Below, in pieces: positions 1 to 13,010 of a stretch of DNA of 64,000 bases. Position 1 is the first letter of the stretch; each line of letters opens with the position of its first letter. The position numbers and the translations under genes were made by a program. The stretch lies in NCBI GenBank assembly GCA_965153355.1, contig OZ231128.1, positions 30,628,001 to 30,692,000 on the forward strand. The letters run 5' to 3'. The notes under the pieces were generated by a model, which was not told where the DNA came from, did no database searches, and saw nothing but the letters and a program-made list of their open reading frames with translations. Source of the DNA: Flaccisagitta enflata (taxonomy: Eukaryota > Chaetognatha > Sagittoidea > Aphragmophora).

Positions 1-2927
1 TGGCGTTTTGACTTTCTTTGGGGTCGTCGTTTTCTGACTTTGCTCTTGTGGCTCATTCTTGATGACTGGTTCTTTGAACAAGGAGAGATTTTGACGATGT
101 GTGAAGAGTGTATTTCCCTGCTCGTCTTTGACGACGTAAACTTGGAGGGGTTTTCCTTCTTTTTCTCTTTGCTCAAGTACGGTCCATGGGCCGTCTTTCA
201 GGAGATCTGCCTTGCCAACGAGTTTTTCGGGGATAGATCTCAGGACTTTAGTTCCAGGTGGGACTGGTGCGAGGAGATGTTTATGTTGGGAGCCCATTTT
301 AGCCTTGTAGGCCTCGCGATTTTTCGCCGCCATCTCCCTCATCTTGTGGAAGTGATCAAGGAAGTCGGTGAAGTAGTTTTTCATTGATGTCTTCCAGCCT
401 TTGGTGCTGATGTGAGGGATGTCTTGCTCAATTGGGAGGCGTGGCTCTCTTCCGAACATGAGTTGAAAGGGAGTGAATCCATGGCTTGGGTGGACGGTTG
501 TGTTGTAGGAGAATTCAATCCACTTCAGCATTGAAGGCCAATCTGGTCCAAACTGATGGAATCGCTTTGCCAACTCTGCTTTGATCGTTCTGTTCTTTCT
601 CTCCGTTTGTCCTTGGGTCTGTGGTCTATACGCCAATGCGAATTCTTTCTTTATTCTGAAGACCCTGCAGAGTGCCATGATTAGCCTGTCGAAAAATTCC
701 TTTCCTCCGTCAGTTCCCCATCGGTCTGGACATCCCAGTTGCGAGATGTAGATCTCGAGACATGCAGCGACGCTAGTGGATTGGCCATCTTTGAGGGCAA
801 AAAGTTTACAGTGTTTTGTTGCTCGATCTTCCATCACCATAACATAAATGAATTTTTTGTGTGATTTGCCAACAAAGTAGAGGTCGGCTTGGACGAATTC
901 CAGTGGATAATTGGCTGTTTGAGCTTCAATGGGAGAAAATTTCCTAGGAATGTCTTTACGGACCGCCTGACATTCAGCGCATCGATGTACAAAGTCCTTG
1001 ATATCATCCGACATTCCTGGCCAAACGGCGAATTTCTCCAACCTTGATTTGGCCCTTTGAGCGCAAGGGTGGCCACTTTGAGTGTGTCCGTGGGCCCTGT
1101 ACAGCATTTCTACGCGCTTGGATTCGGGGATCACCGTTCTCGCTATTGGCTTGTTGGAAGAACTAATTTGTTTTGAGTGATATAGCACGCCTTCACTAAC
1201 TGCGAAGTCTCGTCTGTTCTGGACATACCAATTGGGCAGGTCTTTCCAGCCTTCTTTGTCAGTGACCTTTGACCTGATGAGTTCAACTGCTTTCACAATA
1301 ACTGGGTCCTTACTTTGCAACTCCTTCATTTCTTCTGCAGCCTTTTCATCTGAATGTATTTCCACCAATCCAATTTCTGCCGCGAATGATGCAGCCAAGA
1401 AGTAAATGGACGATGGATCGTTCGTTTCCACCAGGCTTATTACCTCATCTTCGGATTCTTCATCTGGTTCATCCGGCTCTGGATGACGGGACAACGCGTC
1501 TGCATCGCCGTGACGTTTGCCTTCCTTGTAGTACATAGTGAAGTCAAATGTACTGAGCTCTATAGCCCAGCGCGTGCGTTTGTTAGATCCGTCGCGTTGG
1601 GTTGTCACATTTTTCCATGCCAAAAGGGGCTTGTGGTCGACAATGATCTCAAAGGGTTTGAACCTGAGATAGTGCGCAAAGTGCCTTACACCAGAGACTA
1701 CTGCCCAATACTCCCGATCATAAGGGATCCAGTTTAATTCGTCCTTGTTGAACTTTTTGCTGGTACATGCAATCATTGTTTCCTTTTTCTTCTCCTTCCT
1801 TTGGCCCAATACAGCTCCCATGGCCACTTTGGAGGCATCTGTTTTTAGTAGGAATGGGAGGTCATAATCTGGGTATGAGGCGACAGGCTCAGATAGAAGT
1901 ATCTCTTTCAGTTTCCCAAAAGCCTGTTTTTGACTTTCTTCCCATTTCCAGGCGACGTTTTCTTGCAACAAATCAGTGAGAGGTGCCGCGATGTGGGCAT
2001 AGCCCCGGATGATTCCTCGATAATAACCGCTAAGTCCGAGGAAGGTTCGGACTTGGCTGACGTCCTTGGCTTCTGTCCACTTCCTGATTTTGTCCAAATT
2101 GTAGTCATCCGGTCTTATGCCCTTTTCCGACAAAGTGTAGCCCAGTGTTTTGACTTCCTTCCTTCCGAAATGGCATTTGCCGGGGCACAACTTCAGTCCG
2201 GCGTGTTCCAGGGCAGTGAGTAGGCGTGAGATGATCTTGAGGTGCGTTTCCCAATCTTCCGTCGCTATGAGGATATCATCGAGATATCCGATTACGCACT
2301 CAGGGGGAGGCCCCTGAGCACGAGTTCCATCAGGAGGGCGAGCGACGAGCCGCTATTTTTGGCCCCCATGGGGCAGCGGGCGAATTGAAGATGTCTTCTT
2401 CCATCAGAATACGCGTAGTAGCGTTGGTGCTCCTCCACTACCGGAATTTGATAATACGCCTTGAGCAGATCAAGCGAGGAGAATATCTTCGGTTGCTTCA
2501 GTCGTCGCAGGGCATCCTCGATTTTCGGGAGAGGGAAGGAGACTTTTTCGGTCAGGTTGTTTATTTTTCTCAGGTCGACGCAATAGCGCCATCCACCGTC
2601 CTTTTTCCTTGCCATGACGATGGGAGAGCAGTAAGGGCTCTCAGATTCTTTGATAACGCCTGCAGCTAGGAGACCTTCTGTCTGTTCATCTATGACTTTT
2701 CGAATTTCCGTGCCCTGGGCCTTATGATATGAAGCATAGACTGGTTGATCCGATGAGATCTTCACGTGGTGATAGACTAGCTTCGTGCAACCGACATCCA
2801 TTGGGTTCTTGGCAAAGGCTTTCTGGTGTTGCATTATAGTCTCTTCCAGTTTGTCTTTTTGATTTTGATCAATAGCATCACACCCACTTAAATCAATGAT
2901 GAAGGCTTTGTTGTCTTTACACCTTTT
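1..2927 (-). mobile_element. Ty3/gypsy retrotransposon pol remnant (RT, RNase H, integrase), frameshifted, cut by window edge
   Basis: Reading leftwards there is a reverse transcriptase with the YCVDLRKIN and LDLLKAYYQIPV blocks and a YLDD catalytic box near 2275-2286. An RNase H follows, with a TDASKVAMG start near 1830. The integrase has a CAEC zinc half-site near 985 and core residues in QADLYF, TDGGKEF and GQTERKN between about 900 and 550. This order is typical of Ty3/gypsy. The frame breaks at a five-base G run (2303-2307 on +), where one base is missing relative to the pol frame; the upstream frame closes at a TAG near 2928. No gag, protease or LTR is visible, so this is a 5'-truncated or rearranged copy that continues past position 1. 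Confidence 0.93.
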
Positions 2928-3078
2928 CTAGTAATACTGCACTGATATACACTGACCAATAACCATGACCTGAAAAATATATTTGATTTTGTTCCGAACT
3001 TCCCGGGCCGTGTCTCAAACAGACCTTATCGCCTCTCCGGCTCGTATCTTATTGCATAGTAAAATAAATGTTCTACTA

Positions 3079-3675
3079 CCTAGGAAATAAGTCTACGTTC
3101 ACCTATAAGAGGTGATAAATATACTTCTAGTAACCATGAGTAGGAAAAATTGGTGAGATTCAGAAAATGCTTCGAAAGATCTATCATTTGAGACCAATAC
3201 CATTTTTGTGGCTCAAAGCGTTTAGAAATGACAGCGATTTAAAGATGACTACCCTTTTTGGAAATGCAGAAAAATCAGATGTGAATCAGTTTGGTGAGCG
3301 TATCTATCAACATGCAGGTTTTGGCATTGTTTTGGTAGATCAAGTACATCGTTATGGATTTTTTAAATCGACCGACCTATGAGTGTCCCCATTTCAAATC
3401 AGTTGAATAGGTTTTGCCTGAATTCAGGGATCAGGAACAGGAAAAATTGATGATATCAACTGAATGGCTGAAAAAAATTACGCTAAAATCAGCGGTGACA
3501 TATATGGGCAGACTTCATGTTAGAACTCAGAAAACAATCACTAAGCCTATTGGATGCAGTCAAAGCCTAGGGAAGATATCAAATGAGGTACTGAAAAAAA
3601 GAAACCCTTCACTCTCTCAATATTTGTTCAGTAAATGAATATCCTCCTCAAGTGAACGTAGACTTATTTCCTAGG
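3079..3675. mobile_element. 597-bp element with 24-bp perfect terminal inverted repeats
   Basis: The 24 bases at 3079-3102 (starting CCTAGGAAATAAGTC) recur exactly inverted at 3652-3675. The interior is unique in the window, with only short open frames and no recognisable protein. No clear target duplication is visible. Likely a small non-autonomous DNA transposon. Confidence 0.7.
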
Positions 3676-4124
3676 AAGTAAAGTGATTGAAGCATTGCCT
3701 TAATTGACTCCATTTATAGATTTCAAGACGGTGGTGATGTATGGACCGCCATCGGGCGCCGACTCATCGCTCTGCGACTTTCTGGAAGATTCTTTGCAGG
3801 GGTGCAAAACTCCACCACCTTTTGTACCCTGGAATCCAACTGTCAATAGCTACAACTGACACTAAAGATTTAAGGAAAAATGAAAGGATGATATGATGAT
3901 AAGATAAATTTGTCTTTTGTGACATTTTTTTTAAAGTCATGCACACGCTACTTCGCTGAGTCTGTATGTCGGTCGGTCTATTTCAGCTTTACTCTAGCTT
4001 TGTTGGCCTCAATGCTCCTTTGTCCCTATAAAAAATCCGAAGTGGCCTTCCCTATCATTTTCCCTTATCCAGCCTGCTGCGTTTGGGATGGCAAAGTATT
4101 TAGCCTTGATGTCAGTCTGCCCCA

Positions 4125-4331
4125 CAGTCCATCTAATCCCACCCTGATGGGAAAAAACACCTAACGCTACTCTATCCCACTCAACCCACCTACACAGTCC
4201 ATCAAATCCCACCCTGATGGGAAAAAAACACCTAACGTCACCTAATCCAACTCAACCCACCTACACAGTCCATCAAATCCCACCTTGATGGGGAAAAAAA
4301 CACCTACCACCACATTATCCCGCTCAACCCA
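4125..4331. repeat. Tandem repeat, about 70 bp x 3
   Basis: Three consecutive units each begin CAGTCCATC and contain AATCCCACC, TGATGGGAAAAA and CTCAACCCA. The starts at 4125, 4195 and 4266 give periods of 70 and 71. Confidence 0.9.
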
Positions 4332-4836
4332 AGGACATGCCCGCCCATTTGTCTGACTGAACCCAAAAACTCATCTTTATTACAGTTGAACTCCACAGTA
4401 ACAAATGTCAATAGACTTACATATGTTATCTGTCATGGGCGGAATTTTTGTGTTGCCAGTACAAATCAAAGGAAAAGATACAACGGGACCAACATTCCAT
4501 GACAGTATCGGGCAGATTTCCGTAACTCTTAGATCCGCTGAAAACTGCTCTTGTCTGAGCGTTTAAAAACTTCTTGTTCTACCGCTAGTTTCTATCGCAC
4601 TTTTTGAGAGCAGTTATCCATGACCCAATTATATCAAATTTTGTAAAACCCATTGTTTGTCATATTGAAAAACCTCGTTCTTTGTCATGACAATAAATGT
4701 TAGAAGGTCAGTAATGGGTTGCAATGTTTAAGCAAGCGGTGGAGACAGTTAAAGATGATGACCGGCCGAGGTATCCCAAAGCAACAGTCTGATTAGGGAG
4801 TTTACTCAATTCTTCCCCGGCCCTGCTTAATCATTT
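4332..4836. other. No feature recognised
   Basis: Non-repetitive AT-rich sequence; no convincing exon or RNA gene. Confidence 0.5.
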
Positions 4837-4948
4837 GTAGTTGCACATGCGCGACTCTATAACCCACTGACTATCTGTCGATCTGTTCGTTGGTCCATCC
4901 GTTGGTCCATCCGTCGGTTGGTCGGACAGTCGGTCAGTGGGATTTCGT
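4837..4948 (+). mobile_element. Hairpin/GTCGG-core interspersed element, partial
   Basis: A degenerate hairpin end (GCGCGACTCTATAACCC) is followed by a GTTGGTCCATCC / GTCGGTTGGTC core. The distal end is missing. Confidence 0.65.
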
Positions 4949-6157
4949 GGAATGGCAGCGTAAACTGGAGGAAGGTATTTAAGTGTCCTAATTTCATTTG
5001 ACAAACTTGATATTTGAATTATAAGTTGTTCCATTGATGCTCTTGTCCCTGACTTTTTCGGTTTCAAGACTTAGTATATTATTTATGATCTGAGCATAGT
5101 GCTTAAATTTAAAAAAAGAAGATGCACCCATTATCAAATTGTAATATTTTCATCAATGTTTCAGCCAGTCTAGTTTAATGTGGAAACTGCCTCAATGAGT
5201 TCGATATTACACATTGAATTTGTGAAGTTTGCTTCAGTTATGAAATTAAAAGCCTTGCGAAGGTTAACTCGTGATTAATTTGTTTGGACATAGCTACCTA
5301 GAAATTGCCTTTGGATGGGCGGCGACAGTGATGTGGACAAACGAAAAGGCAGGGAGAGATGCAGCATTTTCATCGGGGGAAAGTCGAAATCAGTCATTTT
5401 CTTTGACATATTTGAGAGAAACACAGTTTTCATTTTCTTTAAAGGAAAATGAGGCATGAGGCTCTCGATTGAGCGAATGAGTCCTCAAACAAAATTGATA
5501 GGGCAAGTAAATTCTATATGTAATTCTCTTTCATTTGGTGTCAAGCAAATGCTCTACAGTCATGCTTGGATAAATTGCAACTGGATTCTCGAGCCTCCGT
5601 CAAAAATCAGAAAAACCTAGCAAATTCATAGATGAAATTGAAGTTTTTCAAAAGATGAAGAGATTGAGACCAAGTAGAGCGAATTCTGTTGATGCATTAA
5701 GATGGAATGCTGTTTTAAAGAGAAGGACTAAAAAATGGGGAGGGAAATTCATCAAAATTGAGCGTTTTTTCTGTCGGTGATATTTTTCTTCAAACCTTAG
5801 TTATTTCTAAACAAATAAAGCCACAATGACCAGCAACATCGCATTTGGAAGATTTTTTGCAGAGCTTTTAAATGGTCATGAATATTTTATGGTTTGGGCC
5901 CTTAGATTGACCAAAACTAGAAGAAAAAGTAAAAATTAACATGCAATGTCAGTGGTCTCTCTACCTAAATTACCTCATTAGCTTTGCAACATTAATGTTG
6001 TGCAGAATCTTTCAAAAATTCAAAAATTTATAACTCCATAACTAATGATCGTAGAGACTTCTGGTTGGCGCCATTTGAAAGAGAAAAAATCAACTCTTTC
6101 TAAGCTGTGAATATCAAAAAATGTATCATCCCAGCCCCAAAACTAACCAATTTCCAA
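4949..6157. other. No feature recognised
   Basis: AT-rich sequence without a supportable gene. The short open frames near 5271-5459 on both strands overlap each other and show no domain or splice support. Confidence 0.5.
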
Positions 6158-6303
6158 AAATTGCCCCAAACTAGAAATGGAAAACTTTATTTCTCCCCCC
6201 TATGTTTCAAAATGTCAGATTACGTAATTCCACAAAATTGCACCAAACCAAAAATGGAAAACTTTATTTATCCCTTGTTTCAAAAAGTCGAATTAAGTAA
6301 TTC
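6158..6303. repeat. Imperfect direct duplication, about 77 bp x 2
   Basis: The block ATGGAAAACTTTATTT with its flanks occurs at about 6175 and again at about 6253, followed in both by a TGTTTCAAAA ... TAATTC segment. Confidence 0.7.
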
Positions 6304-6938
6304 AACTTTTTTCCAATAATAAGAAATTAGTCTATCAAAGGCCAAAAACAGCATTTTTGCTCTAGTAATCCTTGTGAAAAATGTAATAATTTGATAAAGA
6401 TATGATGAGAAACTCATTTCAGATACTAAATCTTTATCAAAACATTTCAGATACTAAATCTTCATCAAAATATATTTAACTTGAGACCGTTTCCAGCAGT
6501 TTGACACAATATGTTGATAAATGGTAGTGAAAGAGAATGCAACCCTCAAAGGGTTTCTTAATAAAAACAGTGATTTTGTTGATAAATTGAGGATATTTCA
6601 CTTTTTCCGTGTAGGTTATTTTCTCAAATCCCAATTTCATAGTATAAAACAAACAAAATTGGTTCGAATGGTCATCCAGGAACTTTTTTCAGAATTGGAT
6701 TATCATTTCTAGAAGCTGAAATATGACATTTTCTTTGGTTTCACTTTGTGGGGTATTACCTGTATGGTTTTACCCGACTACAATGGATCCAAGAGCAAAG
6801 AAAATCCGTCAGTAACAATTTAAAATTTAGGTTTTGTCATGGCATTTCTTTTAATTTCTTCAGTTGAAAAAAACAAAAATCCACGTATAAAAGATACGGT
6901 CAAGTATCCACTGGACCAAAAGCTCAATTTTAAGAGTT

Positions 6939-7838
6939 TTGAAAAAAAAAAAATAACCATCTCCAATTTTTTGCACTCTAGCCTAAAAAAAGGTGTAGAT
7001 TAAGAATATCAATTTCATTTTACCCAATTGTAAGCCGAAAAAATTAGAAGCACTTTTTTTGGCCAAAAATGGTGTTTTTTTGCTGAAAATAGCATAAAGA
7101 TACAACTCTGAAGAAAGAATATGGCTTTTTAATTGTAAGTTATCATCTGTTGAACATTTGTGAGAAATTTCATGAAATTCTATTAAAGTTAAGATGCTTA
7201 AAATGCATTTAAAAACTTTAAAATATAAAAAATAAGGTTTTAATGAAGAAAAAAACACCAAAAGAAATCAAGCAATGTTAGATCTTACCAAAACTCACTT
7301 CCCTGCCAATTTTCATACTTTTATGATGATTATCAGCCATGATTTCAATGGAAAATTGATATTGGTGAAGTTTTAGCAATTTTCGCCAAAAGTCCATTTG
7401 CATATTGTTGTAGTTTGGTTTTTTGGTTTTGATTCGTTCAATATTCATCATCTAAGCATGAAAATTTGTGGGGAAGTATATTTTAACAAAATGTAAAATC
7501 CCATGAGCTCTCTCAGTCAATTTCTTTTCATCAAAGTTAAGTTTTTTAGATTTTAAAGTTTTAGAATGCGTTTTAGGTGTCTAAACGTCAACTGAATTTC
7601 ATGAGATTTCTCACAAATGTTCAGCAGATAACTGTTTATCATTAACAGGGCATATTTTTTCTTCAGAATTATATCTTCATGCTATCTTTAACAAAAAACT
7701 ACCATTTTTTACCAAAAAAAGTGTTTCTAATTTTTTTGGCTCGTGCTAGGGTAAAATGAAGTTGATATTCTTTATCGACACATTTTTTAAGACTTGTGTG
7801 CAAAAAATTGGAGACGGTTATTTTTTTTTTTTTTTCAA
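6939..7838. mobile_element. Long palindromic (fold-back) element A
   Basis: The left arm starting TTGAAAAAAA...ATAACCATCTCC pairs with a right arm ending GGAGACGGTTAT...TTTTTTTCAA. Similarity (with scattered mismatches) runs about 400 bp inwards on each side, leaving a short centre near 7350-7430. No coding capacity. Confidence 0.75.
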
Positions 7839-7846
7839 AGGGTTTT

Positions 7847-8732
7847 CAGTCAGTGGACAAAACGATATATGTAGATATGTCAACACCATGAGATATTTCA
7901 CAAAGTAAAGATATTTCATTTTGAAGAAATATTTCAGTGGGGTGAAATCAGAAAATTTCAGCAGGCTGTAATATTTCAACAGGATGAAATATCTTAGCAG
8001 AGTGAAATATTTCAATGAAATGAAATCATGATATCATATCACTCAAAATTTTAACTTATGACATTGTACAGTAAAGGTCATCTAGATTTGGAATTATGGG
8101 GCCCTCATATCCTAACTACCATTTGTGCCAATGGAATGAAACTGTGTGTGTACAATGCTTATGTCCTATTAAGTTGATGATAGGGTATGGCAGCTCTGTG
8201 GACAGAAAATTTTTTTGAATCTATTAGATCAAAATCCCTCCATTGAAACAACTGCCAAAATTGGTTTAGTGGTTAAAGTGGTTTTAGTGGTAAAAGTGAT
8301 TGATCTTAATACTTTCAACTAAAAGTTAATTTTTGTAAAGTAAGCCATAGAGGGATGCCATACCCCATTGTCAACCCTTTAGAGTCTATACATTACACCA
8401 GCAAAATATCAGTCCCCTCATTGAACTGATGCTAAGGTTATGAGCTCCCCGTATTTCCATCGACATCTACTGTATAGATAATGAAATAAACTGCATGATC
8501 TTAGTCTGTTTAAAATTCTATATCTGATATCATGATTTCATCTCATTGAAATATTTCACTCTGCTGAGATATTTCATCCTGTTGGAACAATTCAGCCTGC
8601 TGAAATTTTCTGATTTCACCCCACTGAAATATTTCAGTGTACTGAAATATTTCTTCAAAATGAAATATCTTTACTCTGTGAAGTGTCTTGTGGTGTTGAC
8701 ATATCTACATATATCGTTTTGTCCACTGACTG
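7847..8732. mobile_element. Fold-back element B with about 190-bp arms built of GAAATATTTC units
   Basis: The outer tips CAGTCAGTGGACAAAACG and its complement lie at 7847 and 8732. Both arms are rich in short degenerate units around GAAATATTTC, so each arm is itself repetitive. The open frames in the two arms are mirror images and not genes. It lies eight bases from element A. Confidence 0.8.
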
Positions 8733-10189
8733 TTTTGGGCCAGCGGATATTAGACTGGACTATATATGTTAGTCCCTTGAAATCCATTATATCGGGATTT
8801 AATTGTATTTTGTTACTGTCTCTTACTTAATCCCTTACTAGTCAAAATGAATGAATTTCAAGAGCAGGATGTAGTGGATTTGATGTCCCATCTCACTATA
8901 GGCTATGGATTGGGCTTGGTGGCTCCTTGGGTATTTGGGTGAAAATTTTCATCTCTGTTATAAGGCTGAAACTATAAAGAATGGTCAAAGTAACATATGA
9001 GCATACATTACCAGTCCATATGGCAGCTTTTATGGTATTTTTGAGTGAAAAAAAGTGCCCAAAGTGGACTCTTTCACGAAAATCGCAAAATTTCATCAAA
9101 AATCAATGAATTTTTAGATTATCTGTTGAGAATGAAAAAAAGCTTATGAAATCTCCATTATCAGATTAGATTCCTTCATTAATGTCTCAATGGCTAGAAA
9201 ATAAAAAAAAACCTCATTTTTCACATATCTAGGAAAGATAAATAACCTTATTATTTTCAAATATTTGACCTTATTTTCATGATTTTTTTACCTTATGACA
9301 AAAAAAAATCACACAAGGACGCACAACATGAAACCTATGCCAAAATGTAGCTTAAGGTGCCCTGAATTGAGAATGCTATGGCTCAGGGCGTACAGCTCCG
9401 TACTAGTTGCGATTTTCTTGGCCTAAAATGGACAATATAATAATGTGGATAAAGGTAAAAATCTAGATTTGATTGGAAGAAAAATGAGCAAAATGAGCTA
9501 AATGAGCAAAAAAACGATTTTTTTTGAGCACCTTATTAAGGAATCTTTTTGAACAAAGACAAAAATTTCATTGATTTTGTCAAAACTTTTAACAACTTAA
9601 ATATTACATGTAAGAGAATTTAGCAGTATTTTTCTTTTGATTTTCTAGAATTTCTCTTCTTTTGTATTCTAAGCTGTCTTGATGGACGACCTCACGGTCT
9701 TACTGATTGTCCCTCTGGGGACCTGCTGTCCTTCCTTGGCTGTATTTATTGCAGCCATGGTCGTATTAATACTGTGTTTACAATTGTAAGTCATAAAGAA
9801 AACAAATTAGTAATTCATACGTACAAATGAACAAATGTCTCGTCAACCCTATTTGCAGCTTTAATCAGATTCCTTTTAATTTGCATAGTAAACAGAACAC
9901 CAGTGCCCACAGAGCAGGGGATTTCCTGTTGGAAAGCTGGATTTATGATTATTTGTGGAATCACTGTTTTGACATCGGTATTATACATTAGTTTCCACCA
10001 GTCCAGGTATTAGTCACTATTCATATTATGATTTTGATTATGGACGGTGGTTATGTTTAACTTTGCGTCAGTCTACATGAAAACAAACAAATTTCACAAT
10101 GCCTTCTCTATCATTAATGGAATGCTTGGAAACAAAAAATGTTTCAATCAATAGAGGCTTATTTATTCTTTTTTTCCTACGTTACAGAA
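8733..10189. other. No feature recognised
   Basis: AT-rich sequence. A 35-codon open frame near 9682 on + (MDDLTVLL...) is hydrophobic but unsupported. Confidence 0.45.
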
Positions 10190-10560
10190 TTTTATTGTTA
10201 GACGTACTCGTACGTCATGTTTTTGTTTTTATATTGGTGCCCTAATTTAAGTTTTTGTAGATATTGTTCTTTTTATCGACATATTCGTACGTCATGCCAT
10301 TTGCCTGTTGATCGTTTTCTAATTTTTGCATGAATTTGTACATTTTGTGTTTTATCTTTTTCTATCTCATCTTTATCCTGCATTTGTGACTTTAATCACG
10401 AGGGTCGACATGAACAAGCCCGTCGATGTCCTAAACTAAAAAATAAAAAGTATACCACTATTTGACATGAAGGGCTTATGCATGGTCCTCCCCCGCTGAT
10501 CCATCGCTATATTTTTGTTATACACGCATTTGGGGAAATAAACTTAAATTGAAATTGAAA
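10190..10560 (+). mobile_element. Probable LINE 3' end
   Basis: A stretch with no open frame ends in GGGGAAATAAACTTAAA followed by (TTGAAA)n at about 10533-10560. A short tandem tail after an AATAAA-like motif is common at 3' ends of RTE/CR1-like LINEs. No reverse transcriptase is present, so this would be a 5'-truncated copy. Family assignment is inference. Confidence 0.4.
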
Positions 10561-10849
10561 TTGAAGCTCATAAAGCTTTTAATCCGGTAAAAGTGATACA
10601 ATATTGGGTACAAATAGTTTCATAACATCTGAAAATATGCAGAAATAGGTTTTATACTCTGTATATTTGTAAGGTAAAATTAAATGGAAAAGATGAAATG
10701 TTAATCCACAATGAGCCACCTAGAGCATATTTCAGCCCATAGTGCATCTATTCATCGATATGCAACTGGAATTCGCCAAGTATACATTTGAGTTATGTTT
10801 TGCTCAACATCTACAACGCTGCATCAAAAAAGACTGATAAGAAAGAGAT

Positions 10850-10981
10850 TTTTAGGTGCGCCACCGAGCCTCTTTATCTTTGGGTGTCCGTTTGTTGGTT
10901 GGTCTGTTGGCTGGTTGATTGGTTCCAAAAATGTTTGATGATCCACCCGGCGCACCTTCTTGGCTATATGGCCTCGTCGTT
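10850..10981 (+). mobile_element. Hairpin-core interspersed element, GGTGCG subfamily
   Basis: It begins TTTTTAGGTGCGCC, has a GTTGGTTGGTCTGTTGG core, and ends CGATGATCC-like sequence then GGCGCACC, the exact complement of the first arm GGTGCGCC. The local hairpin partner is decayed (ACCGAGCC). Confidence 0.8.
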
Positions 10982-11599
10982 CACATGTGTCTGACAGCCA
11001 ATCCAGGGTGAGAATGACAGTACACCGAGTTTTTCTGTAGTTTTGCTATGCTCACCTGTGTACAATACAAGAACAATCGAGTAGGAAATCTTCCCTGGAG
11101 GGGTTTTTGAAAAAAAATCGATTTTTCGCCCACAGGAAAGGTGGTGGTAATGCAGATTCTTATGAGTTGTATTGACTCATTTTTTGATTCCATATTGTTA
11201 TTCTATGCAAAATTTCCTTTTATTTGATAGGTCACACTATATGGTTATATACAAAAATAAAGTTTTCATTTTTTGAGCCACCATTAGTTTTTTGTAACGG
11301 TGACTCAAAAAATGAAAATTTAAGTTCTTTGCAAAAGTATAGAGTGCGACCTATCAAATGAAAAGAAATTTTGCATAGAATAACAATATGGAATCAAAAA
11401 ATGAGCCAATACAACTCACAAGAATCTGCATGACCACCACCTTTCCTGTGGGCGAAAAATCGATTTTTTTTCAAAAACCCCTCCAGGGAAGATTTCCAAC
11501 TCGATTGTTCTTGTATTGTACACAGATGAGCATAGCAAAACTACAGAAAAACCCGTTGTACTGTCATTCTCACCCTGGATTGGCTGTCAGACACATGTG
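10982..11599. mobile_element. Fold-back element family C, copy 1
   Basis: A near-perfect palindrome with tips CACATGTGTCTGAC and its complement. The centre contains CATTTGATAGGTC ... GACCTATCAAATG-type sequence around a small TAACGGTGACTC core. A second copy lies at 58589-59169. Confidence 0.88.
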
Positions 11600-11712
11600 C
11601 GTTTCGCTTTGAAATCGATGGAGTAACTGAATAATTACTCAAGAATTTAAACGTTTTTTAAGTCATTGACACGCCCAAACGTTTTGATAATCTGTATACG
11701 AAGGCTGTTCTA

Positions 11713-12310
11713 ACAGGATGAGCAAAAAATTTTGCACAAACATATGAGTATAGAAACAGCACTTTTAGGTGCTTTGAAAAGATGAAATTTGGATCATAAC
11801 CCCACAACTAGTTCTTTTACACAGGCTGTCATTCACTTGTCCAATTGCTGTTCCCATGAGAAGGCATCAAAGTTGAACCACGCAGTCAGATTTTGCAAGA
11901 ATTTTACCTGCCAAATTTGGGGTTATGGAAACTCTTCATGGTCTAGTGTTTTTCTCATGCTTGGTGTCCCCTGCAAGTTGTTATCATACAAAACATGTTA
12001 CCTTGATGTCAGATGGTCATAACAACTGTTGATTGGATCAGGGGGATTGAAATAGTCCAACAAAATGAAGAAAAACCGATGCCACTTGATCAAGGAAACA
12101 GTCAAAATCAAAGCACATAGACTAAATGTGACCATTATAATAATTCATTTCCTAGACCTCATCTATTGCCTATAACCAACAGTATTGGCTCATTAGTATT
12201 GTAAATTACTGAAATTAGGTATTTGATTTATACTATGATGATATTTGCCCTGCATTGCAATATTTTTCAATGCTTTATCAGAGTTGTGCAAAATTTTTTG
12301 CTCACCCTGT
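11713..12310. mobile_element. MITE family D copy 1 (ACAGG...CCTGT tips, TA duplication)
   Basis: The tips ACAGGATGAGCAAAAAATTT and the complementary AATTTTTTGCTCACCCTGT are flanked by TA on both sides, as in Tc1/mariner-type insertions. The interior is non-coding. A second copy is at 57305-57890. Confidence 0.82.
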
Positions 12311-12450
12311 TACAGTCTCTCTTTATCAGTAAAATACTCAAATTTAAAGCAAGAAATCAAATGCAAAGTCCATTATAATTACAGAGTCAATCAATTAATT
12401 AAAAGAGAAAAAAAAGCCCACAATTCAGAGATTTTGGCAAGTCTGAAAAT

Positions 12451-13010
12451 ACAGGGTGTTTCACACCAAATGATATATAAGAAAACGATGTCATTCTGCT
12501 TCTAAAAATAATGAAACAATTCTGAAAATAGATTCATAAAGCCCTTAAACTCCGATTTTTCATGTAAAAATTTCATTGGTCTGGGTCAAGTAGTTTGGCC
12601 TCAGCAAAGTTTTGAAAAAAAATGAACATTTTCAATCAGGGTTTTTTTCATCCTAGAGATTTTTGTTTAAATCGCTCTCATTTCTAAACGGTTAGAGCTA
12701 CAGATGCCAGATTGGACTCAAATGAAAGAAAATTTTAATATGAGACTAATCTGGCATCTTTAGCTCTAACCGTTTAGAAATGAGAGCGATTTAAAGAAAA
12801 ATTTCTAGGATGAAAAAAACCTTAACTGAAAATGTTCATTTTTTTTCAAATCTTTGCTGAGGCCAAACTACTTGACCCAGACCAATGAAATTTTTACACA
12901 AAAAATCGGAGTTTAAGGGCTCTATGAATCTATTTTCAGAATTGTTTCATTATTTTTAGAAGCAGAATGACATCGTTTTCTTATATATCATTTGGTGTGA
13001 AACACCCTGT
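12451..13010. mobile_element. Fold-back MITE with TA target duplication
   Basis: The tips CAGGGTGTTTCACACC and complement sit between TA dinucleotides, and arms of about 270 bp pair almost to the centre (TAGAGCTACAGATGCC versus its inverse near 12760). Non-coding. Confidence 0.88.

Noticed and set aside
1-2927. Intact retrovirus or endogenous virus
   Set aside because: Only pol-type domains with a frameshift; no envelope, gag or LTR in view.
7818-8830. Paired open frames with MKYFTLLRYF-like starts
   Set aside because: Mirror images of the arms of a palindromic element.
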